A stretch of 64,000 nucleotides of DNA from Gallionella sp. (GTDB lineage: Bacteria; Pseudomonadota; Gammaproteobacteria; Burkholderiales; Gallionellaceae), in contig JABEVF010000082.1 in the NCBI GenBank assembly GCA_013043965.1, positions 1-64,000 of the forward strand, read 5' to 3'. The position numbers and the translations under genes are program-made. Shown piece after piece: positions 46,231 through 55,441 of this stretch. How positions within the stretch are numbered: the stretch's first letter is position 1; the number at the start of each line of letters is the position of its first letter. Below the pieces are notes generated by a model that made no database searches, was not told where the DNA came from, and worked only from the letters and a program-made list of their open reading frames with translations.

Positions 46231-48088
46231 AAAATTCGATCCTAAACCGACACTCGCCAGCCTACCTTTGTTGCCCGGCGTGTACCGCTATTTTGACGCG
46301 CAAGGTAATGTGTTGTATGTGGGCAAGGCCAAACAGTTAAAGAAGCGGGTCTCTTCTTATTTTCAGAAGACCAATACCTCGCCCCGCATCCGGCTCATGG
46401 TGTCTCACATCGCGCGTATCGAGACCACCGTGACGCGCTCGGAAGCCGAGGCCTTGCTGCTGGAAAATAATCTGATCAAGTCGCTCAAGCCGCGTTACAA
46501 CATTCTGTTCCGCGATGACAAATCCTATCCCTATATCGTTTTGACCGGGCATGCGTTTCCGCGCCTGACCTATTTTCGCGGTACACCGAACCGCAAGCAT
46601 CAATACTTCGGCCCGTATCCGAACGCGCAAGCGGCGAAGGAAAGCAGCCAGCTGCTGCAAAAGATATTCCGCATCCGCACCTGCGAGGACAGCGTGTTCA
46701 GCAACCGCACGCGCCCCTGTTTGTTGCATCAGATCCACCGTTGCACCGCGCCCTGCGTGAATTTGACTTCGGCGGAAGGCTATCAGGCGGATATACGCAA
46801 TGCCGTCTTGCTGTTGAATGGTCGTCATCAGGAGGTCGAGAAAAAACTCCGTGACGCGATGGAGCGGGCGGCCGAAACGCAGCATTACGAGCATGCGGGC
46901 GTGTTGCGTGACCAGTTGCGGGACCTGCATGTGGTACAACAAAAACAATTCGTCGAGTCCACCGGTAGCACCACCGATGCGGACATCATCGCGGTGATGC
47001 AGCATAACGGGGGAGTGTGCGTGAATCTGGCGATGATGCGCGGCGGGCGGCATTTGGGCGATAAGAGTTTCTTCCCCGAGCACGCCGAGGACTTGACCTT
47101 GACCGAGATCGTTGAGGCGTTCATCGCCCAGCATTATCTGAGCCGCAGCGTGCCGCCAGTACTGCTGGTGAACGTGGCATGCGGCGATACCATGCTGGCC
47201 GAATTGCTCAGCGAACAGGCAGGACACGCGGTGCGCATCCTGCAGCCCGTGAGCGGTGATCGAAAAGAATGGCTGGGAATGGCGGAAAAAAACGCGCAGC
47301 TGGCTTTGCAGCAGCGGGCTTTGCAACAAGGCGGGCAGTCTGCGCGTCTGAATCGGTTGCGCGAGTTGCTGGAGCTGCCGGATCTGCAGCGCATCGAATG
47401 TTTCGATATCAGCCATACCATGGGTGAAGCCACGCAAGCCTCGTGTGTGGTGTACGAGAATCTCGATATGCGCCCCTCACAATACCGCCGCTACAACATC
47501 CCTGTCCTGAGCCATTCGACAAGCTCAGGACAAGCTCCGCGTAGCGGAGTCGAGGGAGGGGCTGGCATCACGCCCGGCGACGATTATGCCGCGATGCGCC
47601 AGGCGCTCACGCGCCATTACCAAAAACTGGCAGAGGGAGAAGGTGCGCGGCCTGATTTGATTCTGATCGACGGCGGCCTAGGGCAGTTGCACATCGCCAT
47701 GAAAGTGATGAGCGAGCTGGGTTTGAACGATCTGGCTTTAGTCGGCGTGGCCAAGGGGGTGGAGCGTAAAGCGGGCATGGAGCAGTTGATCTTTCCGGGC
47801 AAAGAGGCGATACGCTTGTCCAGCGATGATCCCGCCTTGCATCTGATCCAGCAAGTGCGCGACGAGGCTCATCGCTTCGCCATTACCGGGCATCGGGCCA
47901 AGCGCGGCAGGGCGCGCACGGTGTCTAGCCTGACCGAGATCAGCGGGGTGGGGGACAAACGCCGCCGCAACCTGCTCACGCATTTCGGCGGGTTACGCGA
48001 AGTGCAACAAGCCAGCGTGGAACAGCTCAGCCAGGTGGAAGGAATCAGCAAAGCGCTTGCCGAAGCGATTTACCAGCAGCTACACTGA
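46220..48088 (+). CDS. uvrC: UvrABC excinuclease subunit C with palindromic insertion
   Basis: A 622-residue dual-incision nuclease of nucleotide excision repair. The N-terminal GIY-YIG domain ([19 protein letters not shown]), cysteine-rich segment, UVR motif, RNase H-like domain ([18 protein letters not shown]) and C-terminal helix-hairpin-helix pair are in order. Residues 428-448 are an in-frame insertion between YNI and GITPGDDY, where other UvrC proteins have one residue. The corresponding 63 bp consists of two hairpins. The start is TTG at 46220, inside the upstream glycosylase gene. Only the insertion is odd; the rest looks functional. Confidence 0.92.
   Translation: MSPEKFDPKPTLASLPLLPGVYRYFDAQGNVLYVGKAKQLKKRVSSYFQKTNTSPRIRLMVSHIARIETTVTRSEAEALLLENNLIKSLKPRYNILFRDDKSYPYIVLTGHAFPRLTYFRGTPNRKHQYFGPYPNAQAAKESSQLLQKIFRIRTCEDSVFSNRTRPCLLHQIHRCTAPCVNLTSAEGYQADIRNAVLLLNGRHQEVEKKLRDAMERAAETQHYEHAGVLRDQLRDLHVVQQKQFVESTGSTTDADIIAVMQHNGGVCVNLAMMRGGRHLGDKSFFPEHAEDLTLTEIVEAFIAQHYLSRSVPPVLLVNVACGDTMLAELLSEQAGHAVRILQPVSGDRKEWLGMAEKNAQLALQQRALQQGGQSARLNRLRELLELPDLQRIECFDISHTMGEATQASCVVYENLDMRPSQYRRYNIPVLSHSTSSGQAPRSGVEGGAGITPGDDYAAMRQALTRHYQKLAEGEGARPDLILIDGGLGQLHIAMKVMSELGLNDLALVGVAKGVERKAGMEQLIFPGKEAIRLSSDDPALHLIQQVRDEAHRFAITGHRAKRGRARTVSSLTEISGVGDKRRRNLLTHFGGLREVQQASVEQLSQVEGISKALAEAIYQQLH
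47501..47563. repeat. 63-bp palindromic element inside uvrC
   Basis: The segment carries GTCCTGAGC (47504-47512 region) with its complement GCTCAGGAC around CATTCGACAA, then CTCCGC with GCGGAG. The first half, GTCCTGAGC...TTCGACAAGCTCAGGAC, is a spelling widely seen as an intergenic palindrome in proteobacterial genomes. Here it is in frame and adds 21 codons without a stop. Confidence 0.85.
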
Positions 48089-48092
48089 ACAT

Positions 48093-48659
48093 ATGCCACT
48101 CAATATCCCTAATTTACTTACCTGGTTGAGGATTCTTCTGATCCCGGTGTTCGTCGCGGTGTTTTATTTATCCGATCAAACACTCCGCCCTCACCTGAAA
48201 GACGTATTTGCCACCAGTGTGTTTTTGCTGGCTGCCCTTACCGACTGGCTGGACGGGTATTTGGCGCGGAAATTGAATCAAACCTCGGCCTTTGGCGCGT
48301 TCCTCGACCCAGTGGCCGACAAGCTGATGGTGGCGGCGGCGCTGCTTATTTTGGTCAAGCTCGGGCGTGCCGATGCGCTGATCGCTTTCATCATCATCGG
48401 CCGCGAGATTGCGATCTCGGCATTGCGCGAATGGATGGCGAAGGTCGGCGCGAGCAAGAGCATCGCGGTGTCGATGTTGGGCAAAATAAAAACGACATTT
48501 CAGATGCTCGCGCTGCTGCTGCTGCTGTACCACCAACCCTTGCTGGGTATCAATTGCCAGGTGCTAGGCGAGCTGTTGTTATACCTGGCCGCGTTACTGA
48601 CTTTGTGGTCCATGGGGTATTACTTGATGTGCGCCATGCCGCAGTTAAAAAAATCTTGA
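48093..48659 (+). CDS. pgsA: CDP-diacylglycerol-glycerol-3-phosphate phosphatidyltransferase
   Basis: A 188-residue membrane enzyme making phosphatidylglycerol phosphate. The CDP-alcohol phosphotransferase motif DWLDGYLARKLNQTSAFG..FLDPVADK is complete (two-part pattern with the catalytic Asp residues), and four to six hydrophobic helices frame it. The ATG at 48093 is preferred over an in-frame extension that overlaps uvrC. The uvrC-pgsA order is common in proteobacteria. Confidence 0.93.
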   Translation: MPLNIPNLLTWLRILLIPVFVAVFYLSDQTLRPHLKDVFATSVFLLAALTDWLDGYLARKLNQTSAFGAFLDPVADKLMVAAALLILVKLGRADALIAFIIIGREIAISALREWMAKVGASKSIAVSMLGKIKTTFQMLALLLLLYHQPLLGINCQVLGELLLYLAALLTLWSMGYYLMCAMPQLKKS

Positions 48660-48678
48660 ATCATTCCGTAAAAAATAA

Positions 48679-48706
48679 TTGCATTACCGGCTGACATCTA
48701 TATAAT
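48679..48706 (+). promoter_or_regulatory. Promoter of tRNA-Pro
   Basis: TTGCAT (48679-48684), 16-base spacer and TATAAT (48701-48706), 10 bp before the tRNA. Confidence 0.7.
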
Positions 48707-48716
48707 GCGCAGCCTT

Positions 48717-48793
48717 CGGGGTGTAGCGTAGCCTGGTAGCGCGCCTGCTTTGGGAGCAGGATGTCGGGAGTTCGAATCTCTCCACCCCGACCA
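48717..48793 (+). tRNA. tRNA-Pro (anticodon TGG)
   Basis: A complete cloverleaf: CGGGGTG pairs with CACCCCG, anticodon loop TTTGGGA with TGG at 48751-48753, T-loop TTCGAAT, and encoded CCA. 77 bases. Confidence 0.96.
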
Positions 48794-48829
48794 AGTTTCT
48801 AGTAATTCATATTGCCCAAGAAAAGAATT

Positions 48830-48906
48830 GTGCCCGTAGCTCAACCGGATAGAGCACCAGCCTTCTAAGCTGGGGGTTGCAGGTTCGATTCCTGTCGGGC
48901 ACACCA
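48830..48906 (+). tRNA. tRNA-Arg (anticodon TCT)
   Basis: Acceptor arms GTGCCCG and CGGGCAC, anticodon loop CTTCTAA with TCT, T-loop TTCGATT, encoded CCA at 48904-48906. Confidence 0.95.
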
Positions 48907-48960
48907 GTGTCTGCCGGGTGCCGGGACAGTATTTTAGTCCAGCAAATGCATCATAACCAG

Positions 48961-48997
48961 CGACTGGCCAGTGATGTTTACCGGCCAGTCGTTTTAT
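48961..48997 (+). terminator. Terminator after tRNA-Arg
   Basis: CGACTGGCC (48961-48969) and GGCCAGTCG (48983-48991) form a perfect 9-bp stem followed by TTTT. Confidence 0.85.
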
Positions 48998-49001
48998 CAA
49001 T

Positions 49002-49078
49002 GGTGGCTGTAGCTCAGTTGGTAGAGTCCAGGATTGTGATTCCTGTTGTCGTGGGTTCGAGCCCCATCAGCCACCCCA
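49002..49078 (+). tRNA. tRNA-His (anticodon GTG)
   Basis: Acceptor GTGGCTG pairs with CAGCCAC, with the extra G-1 (49002) opposite the discriminator C that identifies histidine tRNA. Anticodon loop TTGTGAT with GTG, encoded CCA. Confidence 0.96.
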
Positions 49079-49086
49079 TATACCAA

Positions 49087-49126
49087 CATCCCAAGGATGG
49101 CAAGATTGCTATCCTTGGGATGTTTT
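49087..49126 (+). terminator. Terminator after tRNA-His
   Basis: CATCCCAAGGAT (49087-49098) with ATCCTTGGGATG (49111-49122), a 12-bp perfect stem, then TTTT. Confidence 0.92.
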
Positions 49127-49288
49127 CGTTCCGTATAATCATGCCAGTTGTTTTTCAGCTGAGGATGTCAAGTACATCCTCTGGTGCAGGATCGGCTGAT
49201 TGATACGTTTGCCCGGTTCACTGCAATCTTTAGGTTCGGTTCAAATCTCTGGAACACAAAGATCAATATTTTTCTCAAGAAAAATCTG

Positions 49289-50236
49289 ATGCGGATCACC
49301 ACCCAATCGGGTACGCGCTGGTTGGGTGCGTTAATGATCGGGTTGCCGCTTATTTTTTCTGCGAGCGCTCGTGCTAACGAATTACAGATACTGCTGGTGT
49401 TGAGTAATAGCAGCCCGCCTTATCAGGCGTTTTCCAATGCCTTCACCAAGAACCTGCCCGCTTCGATCCAAACCAGGGTTCTGCAAACTCCGAATGAATT
49501 AACCGGCAATCGAGCGCCTGCGGATTTAATTGTTGCCGTGGGGATGAAAGCTACCGAAGCGGCCACATTACAGTCCGCGCTGCCGATACTGTCCGTCATG
49601 GTCCCACAGGCCGGTTACGAAGCCTTGATCGCCCGTTCTGCGCCACTCAAACACCCGCAAAGCATCGCGGCGATTTATCTCAACCAGCCTTGGGATAGGC
49701 AGCTTGATTTCTTGTTCGCGATATTGCCCGAGCGACGCAAAGTGGGGGTGCTGTGTTCGCCGGCCACACAAAAAGATATTGCGTATTTGCGTGAAGAGGT
49801 CGCCGCGCACGGTGGTACCTTGATTGAGCAGACGGTTTATTCGGATGCGACATTATTTGCTGACTTGGAAAAGGTTTTGCAAGGCAGCGACGTGTTGCTT
49901 GCTTTGCCGGACAGTGCCATTTATAGCAGCAGCAGCGTGCGTAATATTTTGCTAAGCACTTATCGCCTCCATGTGCCGCTGATAGGTTGGTCGCAGGGTT
50001 ATGTGAATGCCGGTGCGGTCGCCGCGCTATTTTCTACCCCGGAACAACTTGCCGAACAAACCGCCGCGACGGTGCATACGTTTTCCCAAACGGGACGGTG
50101 GCCCGGTGCCCAATATCCCAATACCTTCACTATTGCTGTCAATCAACAGGTCGCACGCTCCTTGGGGATTGACTTGAAGTCTGATGAAGAAATTCGTGCG
50201 CAAATGAGAAGAAATCGCAGGGGGGGCCGTGATTAG
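49289..50236 (+). CDS. ABC-type periplasmic binding protein-like (ABC_sub_bind)
   Basis: A 315-residue exported protein in the ABC_sub_bind (DUF534-like) family, a periplasmic-binding-protein fold with two lobes. A Sec signal covers about 12-31 (ALMIGLPLIFSASARA). The start ATG at 49289 gives that signal; the longer frame to 49184 does not look coding. No ABC permease or ATPase gene accompanies it. Instead it overlaps the hybrid kinase by 8 bp, so its likely role is as a ligand-binding partner of that kinase and not in transport. Confidence 0.75.
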   Translation: MRITTQSGTRWLGALMIGLPLIFSASARANELQILLVLSNSSPPYQAFSNAFTKNLPASIQTRVLQTPNELTGNRAPADLIVAVGMKATEAATLQSALPILSVMVPQAGYEALIARSAPLKHPQSIAAIYLNQPWDRQLDFLFAILPERRKVGVLCSPATQKDIAYLREEVAAHGGTLIEQTVYSDATLFADLEKVLQGSDVLLALPDSAIYSSSSVRNILLSTYRLHVPLIGWSQGYVNAGAVAALFSTPEQLAEQTAATVHTFSQTGRWPGAQYPNTFTIAVNQQVARSLGIDLKSDEEIRAQMRRNRRGGRD

Positions 50237-52259
50237 ACAGCACAATATCCAACAACAAGTCGCTTTGCTGACGCTTATTCCTTTGCTGATTTTGACCGTC
50301 TTTCTGGAGTTCTTTCTGTTGCACGGGCGTTTTTCCGACCTGGACAGCGGCTTGATTGAACGCGGGAAACTGATTGCGCGACAAATGGCTTCAAGCAGTG
50401 AATATGGCGTGTTTTCAAACAATCAGAATTTTTTAAGTACCCTGGCCAACGGGGTGTTGCGCGAGCATGATGTGCGCGGCCTGGTGATTTTGAATGCCGC
50501 TTCCGATATTTTGTTGAGCGCGGGAGAAATCTCCACGACCATGCAAGAACTCAGCAGCAATGCCCGTGCGACACAGATCGGGCTATCCGGAAGTCACGCG
50601 CAACTCAGGCGGGCCGGCCAAGTTGTGTCGCAAGACGGGCAGGGTATGGGCCTGCAGATACCCGTAAAGGTGGACAGCAGGAGCGTGTGGATTTATCAGC
50701 CTATCGTGCCAGCCCAGGTGTCTGTTGATGACCTTGATTTTAGGCCGCCGGCGCAGCAGATTGGTGCGGTGATCATCGAAATGAGCAAGGCCAACACCGA
50801 GAAGTACAAGCGCGAGATGCTGCTTGTCACGCTGGTGGGCACAGCGTTATTTTTGCTGACTTCTTTGTATCTGGTCTATCTGGCGAGTCGTAGTATCACG
50901 ATTCCAACCCGCCAGTTAAGCGTCGCGGTGCAGCAGATCGCACAAGGCGATTTAAGCACCCGGATAACTTTTACCACTAAGGTCGCAGAGCTGGCCACTT
51001 TGGCACAAGGGCTGAATGAGATGACGTTCCAGCTGCAGCAAGACCGGGAAATCTTGCAGCAGCGCATCGAACAAGCCACCCAGGCGTTGCGCGAGAAAAA
51101 GGAGGAGGCCGAACGGTCCAGTCATGATAAGAGCCGTTTTCTGGCGGTAGCCAGCCATGATTTGCGCCAACCATTGCATGCCCTGGGCCTGTATGTGGCT
51201 GAACTGCGCCGCCAGTTATCATTGACGCCCCAGCAGCATTTGGTCGAGCAAGTCGAGCAGTCGGTGGATGCCCTGGCGACGTTGTTGAACGCCTTGTTGG
51301 ATATCTCTAAATTGGATGCGGGCGCGGTGATCCCTCAGAAGCAGTCGTGCAATATCGCCGCCATGGTCACGCGGGTGGCGAGCGATTATCAGATGCTGGC
51401 GACGATCAAAAACATTCATCTGGTGGTGCGCCCTTGCAAAGGGAATGTGACCAGTGATCCCGTATTGCTGGAGCGTATTTTGATGAATCTGGTGAGCAAC
51501 GCGATCCGTTATAGCTACCCAAACGGCTGTGTGCTGATCGCCTGCCGCAAGCGTGGCAACCAGATGCGCATCGAGGTGCGGGATAACGGCATCGGTATTT
51601 CGCAGGCGGACCAAGCCGATATATTCCGCGAGTTCTTCCAGGTGTCCAAACCGCAACTGGACAGTAGCAAAGGACAGGGTTTGGGGTTGGCGATTGTGGA
51701 CAGGCTGGTCAAATTATTGGGCCACGGCATCGAATTGCGTTCCGCGCCGAACCAGGGATCGTTATTTGCCTTGCAAGTGCCCATCAGTACGGAGCCGGAG
51801 AAATTTTCCGGCACCGGTACCTATCCCGTACTTCACGCTTCTTCCGCAGAAGGTTGGGAGAGTTTGCCTCTGAGCGGAAAACGGATACTGGTCGTTGATG
51901 ATGATGAATTGGTCTTGAGCGGTACCGCGACGATACTGACTTCTTGGGGTGGGACGGTTTCCACAGCGACATGTCTGCAGGAAGCGCGCCAATTATTGAT
52001 GGGCGGTGAATGCTGGGATTTGATCATCAGCGATTATCAGCTGGGTGTGGATGAAACGGGTTTCGATGTGATTATAGCCGTGCGCGCGTGGCAGGGAAAG
52101 GATATCCCGGGGATACTGATCAGCGGCGATACCAGTCCCGAACTGCTGCTATCAGCCAGTTCTGCCGGGCATCATCTGCTGTACAAGCCTGTCAGGCCAG
52201 CCAAGCTGCGCTCATTGGCGATATTCTTGCTCAACGATCCGGAGAGTCAAATCATCTAA
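50229..52259 (+). CDS. Hybrid sensor histidine kinase/response regulator
   Basis: A 676-residue protein starting at a GTG. Residues about 12-32 and 190-215 are membrane segments enclosing a periplasmic sensor of about 160 residues. Then come HAMP (about 215-270), HisKA with H310 in SHDLRQPLH, an HATPase domain (NLVSNAIRYS, DNGIGI, GQGLGLAIV) and a receiver (ILVVDDDELV) with phosphoacceptor D602 in ISDYQLG. There is no DNA-binding output, so it must signal to another protein. It is coupled to the binding protein upstream and converges with the rsmI-like gene. Confidence 0.88.
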   Translation: MIRQHNIQQQVALLTLIPLLILTVFLEFFLLHGRFSDLDSGLIERGKLIARQMASSSEYGVFSNNQNFLSTLANGVLREHDVRGLVILNAASDILLSAGEISTTMQELSSNARATQIGLSGSHAQLRRAGQVVSQDGQGMGLQIPVKVDSRSVWIYQPIVPAQVSVDDLDFRPPAQQIGAVIIEMSKANTEKYKREMLLVTLVGTALFLLTSLYLVYLASRSITIPTRQLSVAVQQIAQGDLSTRITFTTKVAELATLAQGLNEMTFQLQQDREILQQRIEQATQALREKKEEAERSSHDKSRFLAVASHDLRQPLHALGLYVAELRRQLSLTPQQHLVEQVEQSVDALATLLNALLDISKLDAGAVIPQKQSCNIAAMVTRVASDYQMLATIKNIHLVVRPCKGNVTSDPVLLERILMNLVSNAIRYSYPNGCVLIACRKRGNQMRIEVRDNGIGISQADQADIFREFFQVSKPQLDSSKGQGLGLAIVDRLVKLLGHGIELRSAPNQGSLFALQVPISTEPEKFSGTGTYPVLHASSAEGWESLPLSGKRILVVDDDELVLSGTATILTSWGGTVSTATCLQEARQLLMGGECWDLIISDYQLGVDETGFDVIIAVRAWQGKDIPGILISGDTSPELLLSASSAGHHLLYKPVRPAKLRSLAIFLLNDPESQII

Positions 52260-52983
52260 CCGCCAGCATTAAGAATAGACTGGGGCGCTTATTGAGCGCT
52301 GGTGCGGGCCTGGTTTTCCATAGTGCGACGCTGAGCGTTTGGATGTCTTCACTGTCAAGCGTGATGTCCGTTGCGATGCACAATAAGGTCTGCGGGCGAC
52401 AGGTCGCCAACAAAGCGGCAAACAGCCTTTCGTTACGATAAGGGGTTTCGATAAACATTTGGGTCTGGTTGCGTTTGGCGGACTCCATCTCTAGTGCACC
52501 GATCGATTTCTTTCTTTCCGCTTCTTCTATCGGTAAATAGCCCTGAAACGCAAAGCATTGCCCGTTCAGTCCGGAAGCCATCAATGCCAGCAAGATAGAA
52601 GAGGGGCCGACCAGCGGAACCACGCGTATCCCTTTACGGTGGGCGAGGCTGACCAAGTCGGCACCCGGGTCGGCGATGCCCGGACAGCCCGCCTCAGAGA
52701 TCACGCCTAAATCATGCCCGGCCAGTAACGGTGCTAAGAACGACTCCAGCTCATCCGTTGCCGTGTGCTGATTCAGGCTGTTGAAGTGCAGCGACTGTAT
52801 GGGCTGCTCGGGTCTTAAGGCCGACAGAAACTGGCGCGCGGTCTTAGCTTGTTCGACGACGAAGTAATTTAAGCGGCGGGCGATGTTAATGACATATTGG
52901 GGTAAAACCTGCTCCGCCGGCGTGTCCCCCAGGGTGCAGGGTATCAGATACAGCGTGCCAGTTTTTTTGATGGAATGGGTCAT
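52252..52983 (-). CDS. RsmI-like SAM-dependent (tetrapyrrole-fold) methyltransferase
   Basis: A 243-residue member of the tetrapyrrole methylase fold close to RsmI but shorter (RsmI 286). GTLYLIPCTLGD opens the fold, SEAGCPGIADPGADLV and VPLVGPSSILLALMAS are the SAM-site segments. RsmI 2'-O-methylates C1402 of 16S rRNA. Shorter paralogues beside maf are common in betaproteobacteria, and their target is not assigned. It starts 2 bp after the maf stop and is probably cotranscribed. Confidence 0.78.
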   Translation of the reverse strand: MTHSIKKTGTLYLIPCTLGDTPAEQVLPQYVINIARRLNYFVVEQAKTARQFLSALRPEQPIQSLHFNSLNQHTATDELESFLAPLLAGHDLGVISEAGCPGIADPGADLVSLAHRKGIRVVPLVGPSSILLALMASGLNGQCFAFQGYLPIEEAERKKSIGALEMESAKRNQTQMFIETPYRNERLFAALLATCRPQTLLCIATDITLDSEDIQTLSVALWKTRPAPALNKRPSLFLMLAVR

Positions 52984-52985
52984 GG

Positions 52986-53570
52986 TCAGAATAGATGTAC
53001 GTTTTCGCGGCGCAGCATATCGATCAGCAAAATGAGCGGCAATCCGATCAACGCGTTCGGGTCGTCGCCGCGCATCGCACTCATCAGAGCGATCCCCAGG
53101 CCTTCCGATTTCGCGCTCCCCGCGCAGTGATAGGGTTGTTCTTTACGCAAATAGGACTCGATATCGGCGTCGCTCAGGTCGCGTAGCGTGACGAAATTCT
53201 CCGCCACTTCGCTTTGCATGTTGCCGGTTTTGCTGTTGAACAGCGCCAGTGCGGTAAAGAAACACGTGGTCTTGCCACGCATCTTGCTCAATTGCAAGAC
53301 CGCGTTGTCGTGATTCAAGGGTTTACCCAGCTGCTGCCCATCCAACAAAGCGACTTGGTCCGAGCCTATGATCAGCGCATCAGGATAGTCTTTGGCGGCC
53401 GCATGCGCTTTTTGTTGTGCCAAGCGTAACGAAGTGGTGCGTGCGGATTCCCCTTGCAAGGGTGTTTCATCCACATTTGGCGCAGCAGTCACGAATGGGA
53501 TTCGTAGCCGTTTTAGTAATTCGCTGCGATAAACCGAAGTGGAAGCCAGGACAAGCAACTGAGAGTTCAA
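52986..53570 (-). CDS. Maf-family nucleotide pyrophosphatase
   Basis: A 194-residue Maf/HAM1-related NTP pyrophosphatase. The N-terminal [11 protein letters not shown] motif, the [10 protein letters not shown] stretch and the SEGLGI segment are those of the YceF branch (7-methyl-GTP pyrophosphatase in E. coli), rather than the dTTP/UTP-specific Maf. It prevents modified nucleotides from entering RNA. It is divergent from the yceD-rpmF block, an arrangement known from many beta- and gammaproteobacteria. Confidence 0.88.
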   Translation of the reverse strand: MNSQLLVLASTSVYRSELLKRLRIPFVTAAPNVDETPLQGESARTTSLRLAQQKAHAAAKDYPDALIIGSDQVALLDGQQLGKPLNHDNAVLQLSKMRGKTTCFFTALALFNSKTGNMQSEVAENFVTLRDLSDADIESYLRKEQPYHCAGSAKSEGLGIALMSAMRGDDPNALIGLPLILLIDMLRRENVHLF

Positions 53571-53626
53571 GAATATTCCTTAGGATTTTTGACACGAGGG
53601 GGCGAAAAATATATCATGCGCGCCTC

Positions 53627-54124
53627 ATGCATGCACGGCCTTTCATAGATAGTCTTGATTTTGCCAGTAATGGCCAGCAAATTAGCAGTGAAGTGCTGGT
53701 TGCTGACCTGTCACGTTTAGCCGATGTTTTGAGCAATTCAGAGGGAGCCTTGAGCTATACGATACGTGGTGCGGTTAATAAATACCACATCCCTTTGTTG
53801 GTGTTGAAGCTGAATGGGAAGTGTCAGCTGACCTGCCAGCGGTGCTTGCAGGGCATGAGTTATGAAATTCAGGTGGATACGTCGGTGCTGTTGCGTGATC
53901 AGGCTGGTCTAGACCAGTTGGATGATGCGGAGCTAGACGAAGAGTACGAAAGTATTTTGGCGGATGCACACCTGGACGTGTGGCACTTGTTGGAAGATGA
54001 GATTTTGTTAAGCTTGCCTTTTGCACCCAAGCATGAATCGGGTGTGTGTCGATCGACCAGTGAGGTCGAGCCACAACAGAATGAGTCGCATCCTTTTGCG
54101 GCGTTAACGAAATTAAAGAATTAA
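53627..54124 (+). CDS. yceD: YceD/DUF177 rRNA-associated protein
   Basis: A 165-residue protein of the DUF177 family. A CxxC pair (CQLTCQRCLQG) and an acidic stretch (about 100-115) are typical. Relatives are needed for 23S rRNA accumulation in plants and bacteria. The ATG at 53627 is chosen from conservation. A longer frame to 53417 overlaps maf. Immediately upstream of rpmF, as in most proteobacteria. Confidence 0.85.
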   Translation: MHARPFIDSLDFASNGQQISSEVLVADLSRLADVLSNSEGALSYTIRGAVNKYHIPLLVLKLNGKCQLTCQRCLQGMSYEIQVDTSVLLRDQAGLDQLDDAELDEEYESILADAHLDVWHLLEDEILLSLPFAPKHESGVCRSTSEVEPQQNESHPFAALTKLKN

Positions 54125-54151
54125 TTACCAGTTTTATCGAGGAGTATCAGC

Positions 54152-54331
54152 ATGGCAGTTCAGCAAAATAAAAAGTCCCCATCCAAACGCGGTATGCATC
54201 GTGCGCATGATTTTTTGACCAATCCACCGATTGCGATCGAGCCGACCACCGGCGAGACACATCTGCGCCATCACATCAGCCCGACCGGTTTTTATCGTGG
54301 CAAAAAAGTAGTTAAGACTAAAGGCGAATAA
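54152..54331 (+). CDS. rpmF: 50S ribosomal protein L32
   Basis: A 59-residue ribosomal protein: [20 protein letters not shown] at the N-terminus, then the [12 protein letters not shown] ending. It has no zinc-binding cysteines, so it is the C-minus form. GAGGAG precedes the start. It lies between yceD and plsX, the usual gateway from translation to lipid synthesis genes. Confidence 0.96.
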   Translation: MAVQQNKKSPSKRGMHRAHDFLTNPPIAIEPTTGETHLRHHISPTGFYRGKKVVKTKGE

Positions 54332-54343
54332 ACCCTTTAACAG

Positions 54344-54382
54344 CGCAGTCGATCATATGGATCGGCTGCGTTTTCTTTTCTA
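54344..54382 (+). terminator. Attenuator or terminator between rpmF and plsX
   Basis: CGCAGTCGATC (54344-54354) and GATCGGCTGCG (54360-54370) pair over 11 bp with one G-U, followed by TTTTCTTTTC. Downstream genes may need their own promoter or read-through. Confidence 0.8.
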
Positions 54383-54403
54383 TTTTTTGCCTAGGGTCGC
54401 TTA

Positions 54404-55441
54404 GTGGACGTTACAATAGCTATAGATGCAATGGGTGGTGACCACGGTCCTTCCGTCACGATTCCCGCAGCAATTGAATATCTGAAGCATTTCCCCGGCG
54501 ACACTGTCGTATTGGTGGGTATTTCCGACGCGATCGAATCCGAGCTGCGCACCTTGGGCGTGCAGACCGGTGTGCATCTGCGTGTCCATCCGGCCAGCGA
54601 AGTCGTCGCGATGGACGAGTCGCCGCAATCCGCTTTGCGTGGCAAAAAAGATTCCTCCATGCGTGTCGCGATCAATCTGGTCAAGAGCGGCGAAGCGTCG
54701 GCATGTGTCAGTGCCGGCAATACCGGCGCCTTGATGGCCACCGCACGTTATGTGCTGAAAACCATACCGGGCATCGACAGGCCGGCAATCGCCTCCTTCT
54801 TACCCACCAATACCGGGCAAGTCTGCATGCTGGATCTGGGGGCGAACACCGACTGCACCGCTGAGCACCTGCTGCAATTCGCCTTGATGGGTTCTACCCT
54901 GGTTCATGCCTTGGAGCACAAAAGCAATCCTACGGTAGGTTTGTTGAACATCGGCAGCGAAGACATCAAAGGCAACGAAGTCGTCAAGCAAGCATCGGAA
55001 TTGCTGCGGGCCAGCGACCTGAATTTCTACGGCAACGTGGAAGGCAATGATATTTTCTTGGGTACTACCGATGTGGTGGTGTGCGACGGTTTTGTGGGCA
55101 ACGTCGCGTTGAAGACCGCAGAAGGTGTCGCGAAAATGATGGGTGGTTTTTTGCGCGAAGAATTTAGCCGGAATATCTTTACCAAGCTGGGTGCGTTGCT
55201 CTCTTTGCCCGCGCTCAAGGCTTTCAAACACAGGCTGGATCATCGCCGTTACAATGGTGCCAGCTTCCTCGGTCTCAAAGGTATCGTGGTGAAAAGTCAT
55301 GGTTCGGCCGATGCCTATGCGTTTCTTTGCGCGATTGAACGCGCTGCCGAGGAAGCGCGGGGCGGTATGTTGCAGCACATTAGCGAGCATATCGAAAAAT
55401 GGCATCACCAGCGTCAAAATCCGGGGCAAGGAGCGGCTTGA
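54404..55441 (+). CDS. plsX: Phosphate acyltransferase PlsX
   Basis: A 345-residue enzyme making acyl-phosphate from acyl-ACP for phospholipid synthesis. Begins at GTG with [10 protein letters not shown], a family hallmark, and has SAGNTGA and DLGANTDC, plus the C-terminal [14 protein letters not shown] segment. It overlaps fabH by one base (TGATG). Confidence 0.95.
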   Translation: MDVTIAIDAMGGDHGPSVTIPAAIEYLKHFPGDTVVLVGISDAIESELRTLGVQTGVHLRVHPASEVVAMDESPQSALRGKKDSSMRVAINLVKSGEASACVSAGNTGALMATARYVLKTIPGIDRPAIASFLPTNTGQVCMLDLGANTDCTAEHLLQFALMGSTLVHALEHKSNPTVGLLNIGSEDIKGNEVVKQASELLRASDLNFYGNVEGNDIFLGTTDVVVCDGFVGNVALKTAEGVAKMMGGFLREEFSRNIFTKLGALLSLPALKAFKHRLDHRRYNGASFLGLKGIVVKSHGSADAYAFLCAIERAAEEARGGMLQHISEHIEKWHHQRQNPGQGAA

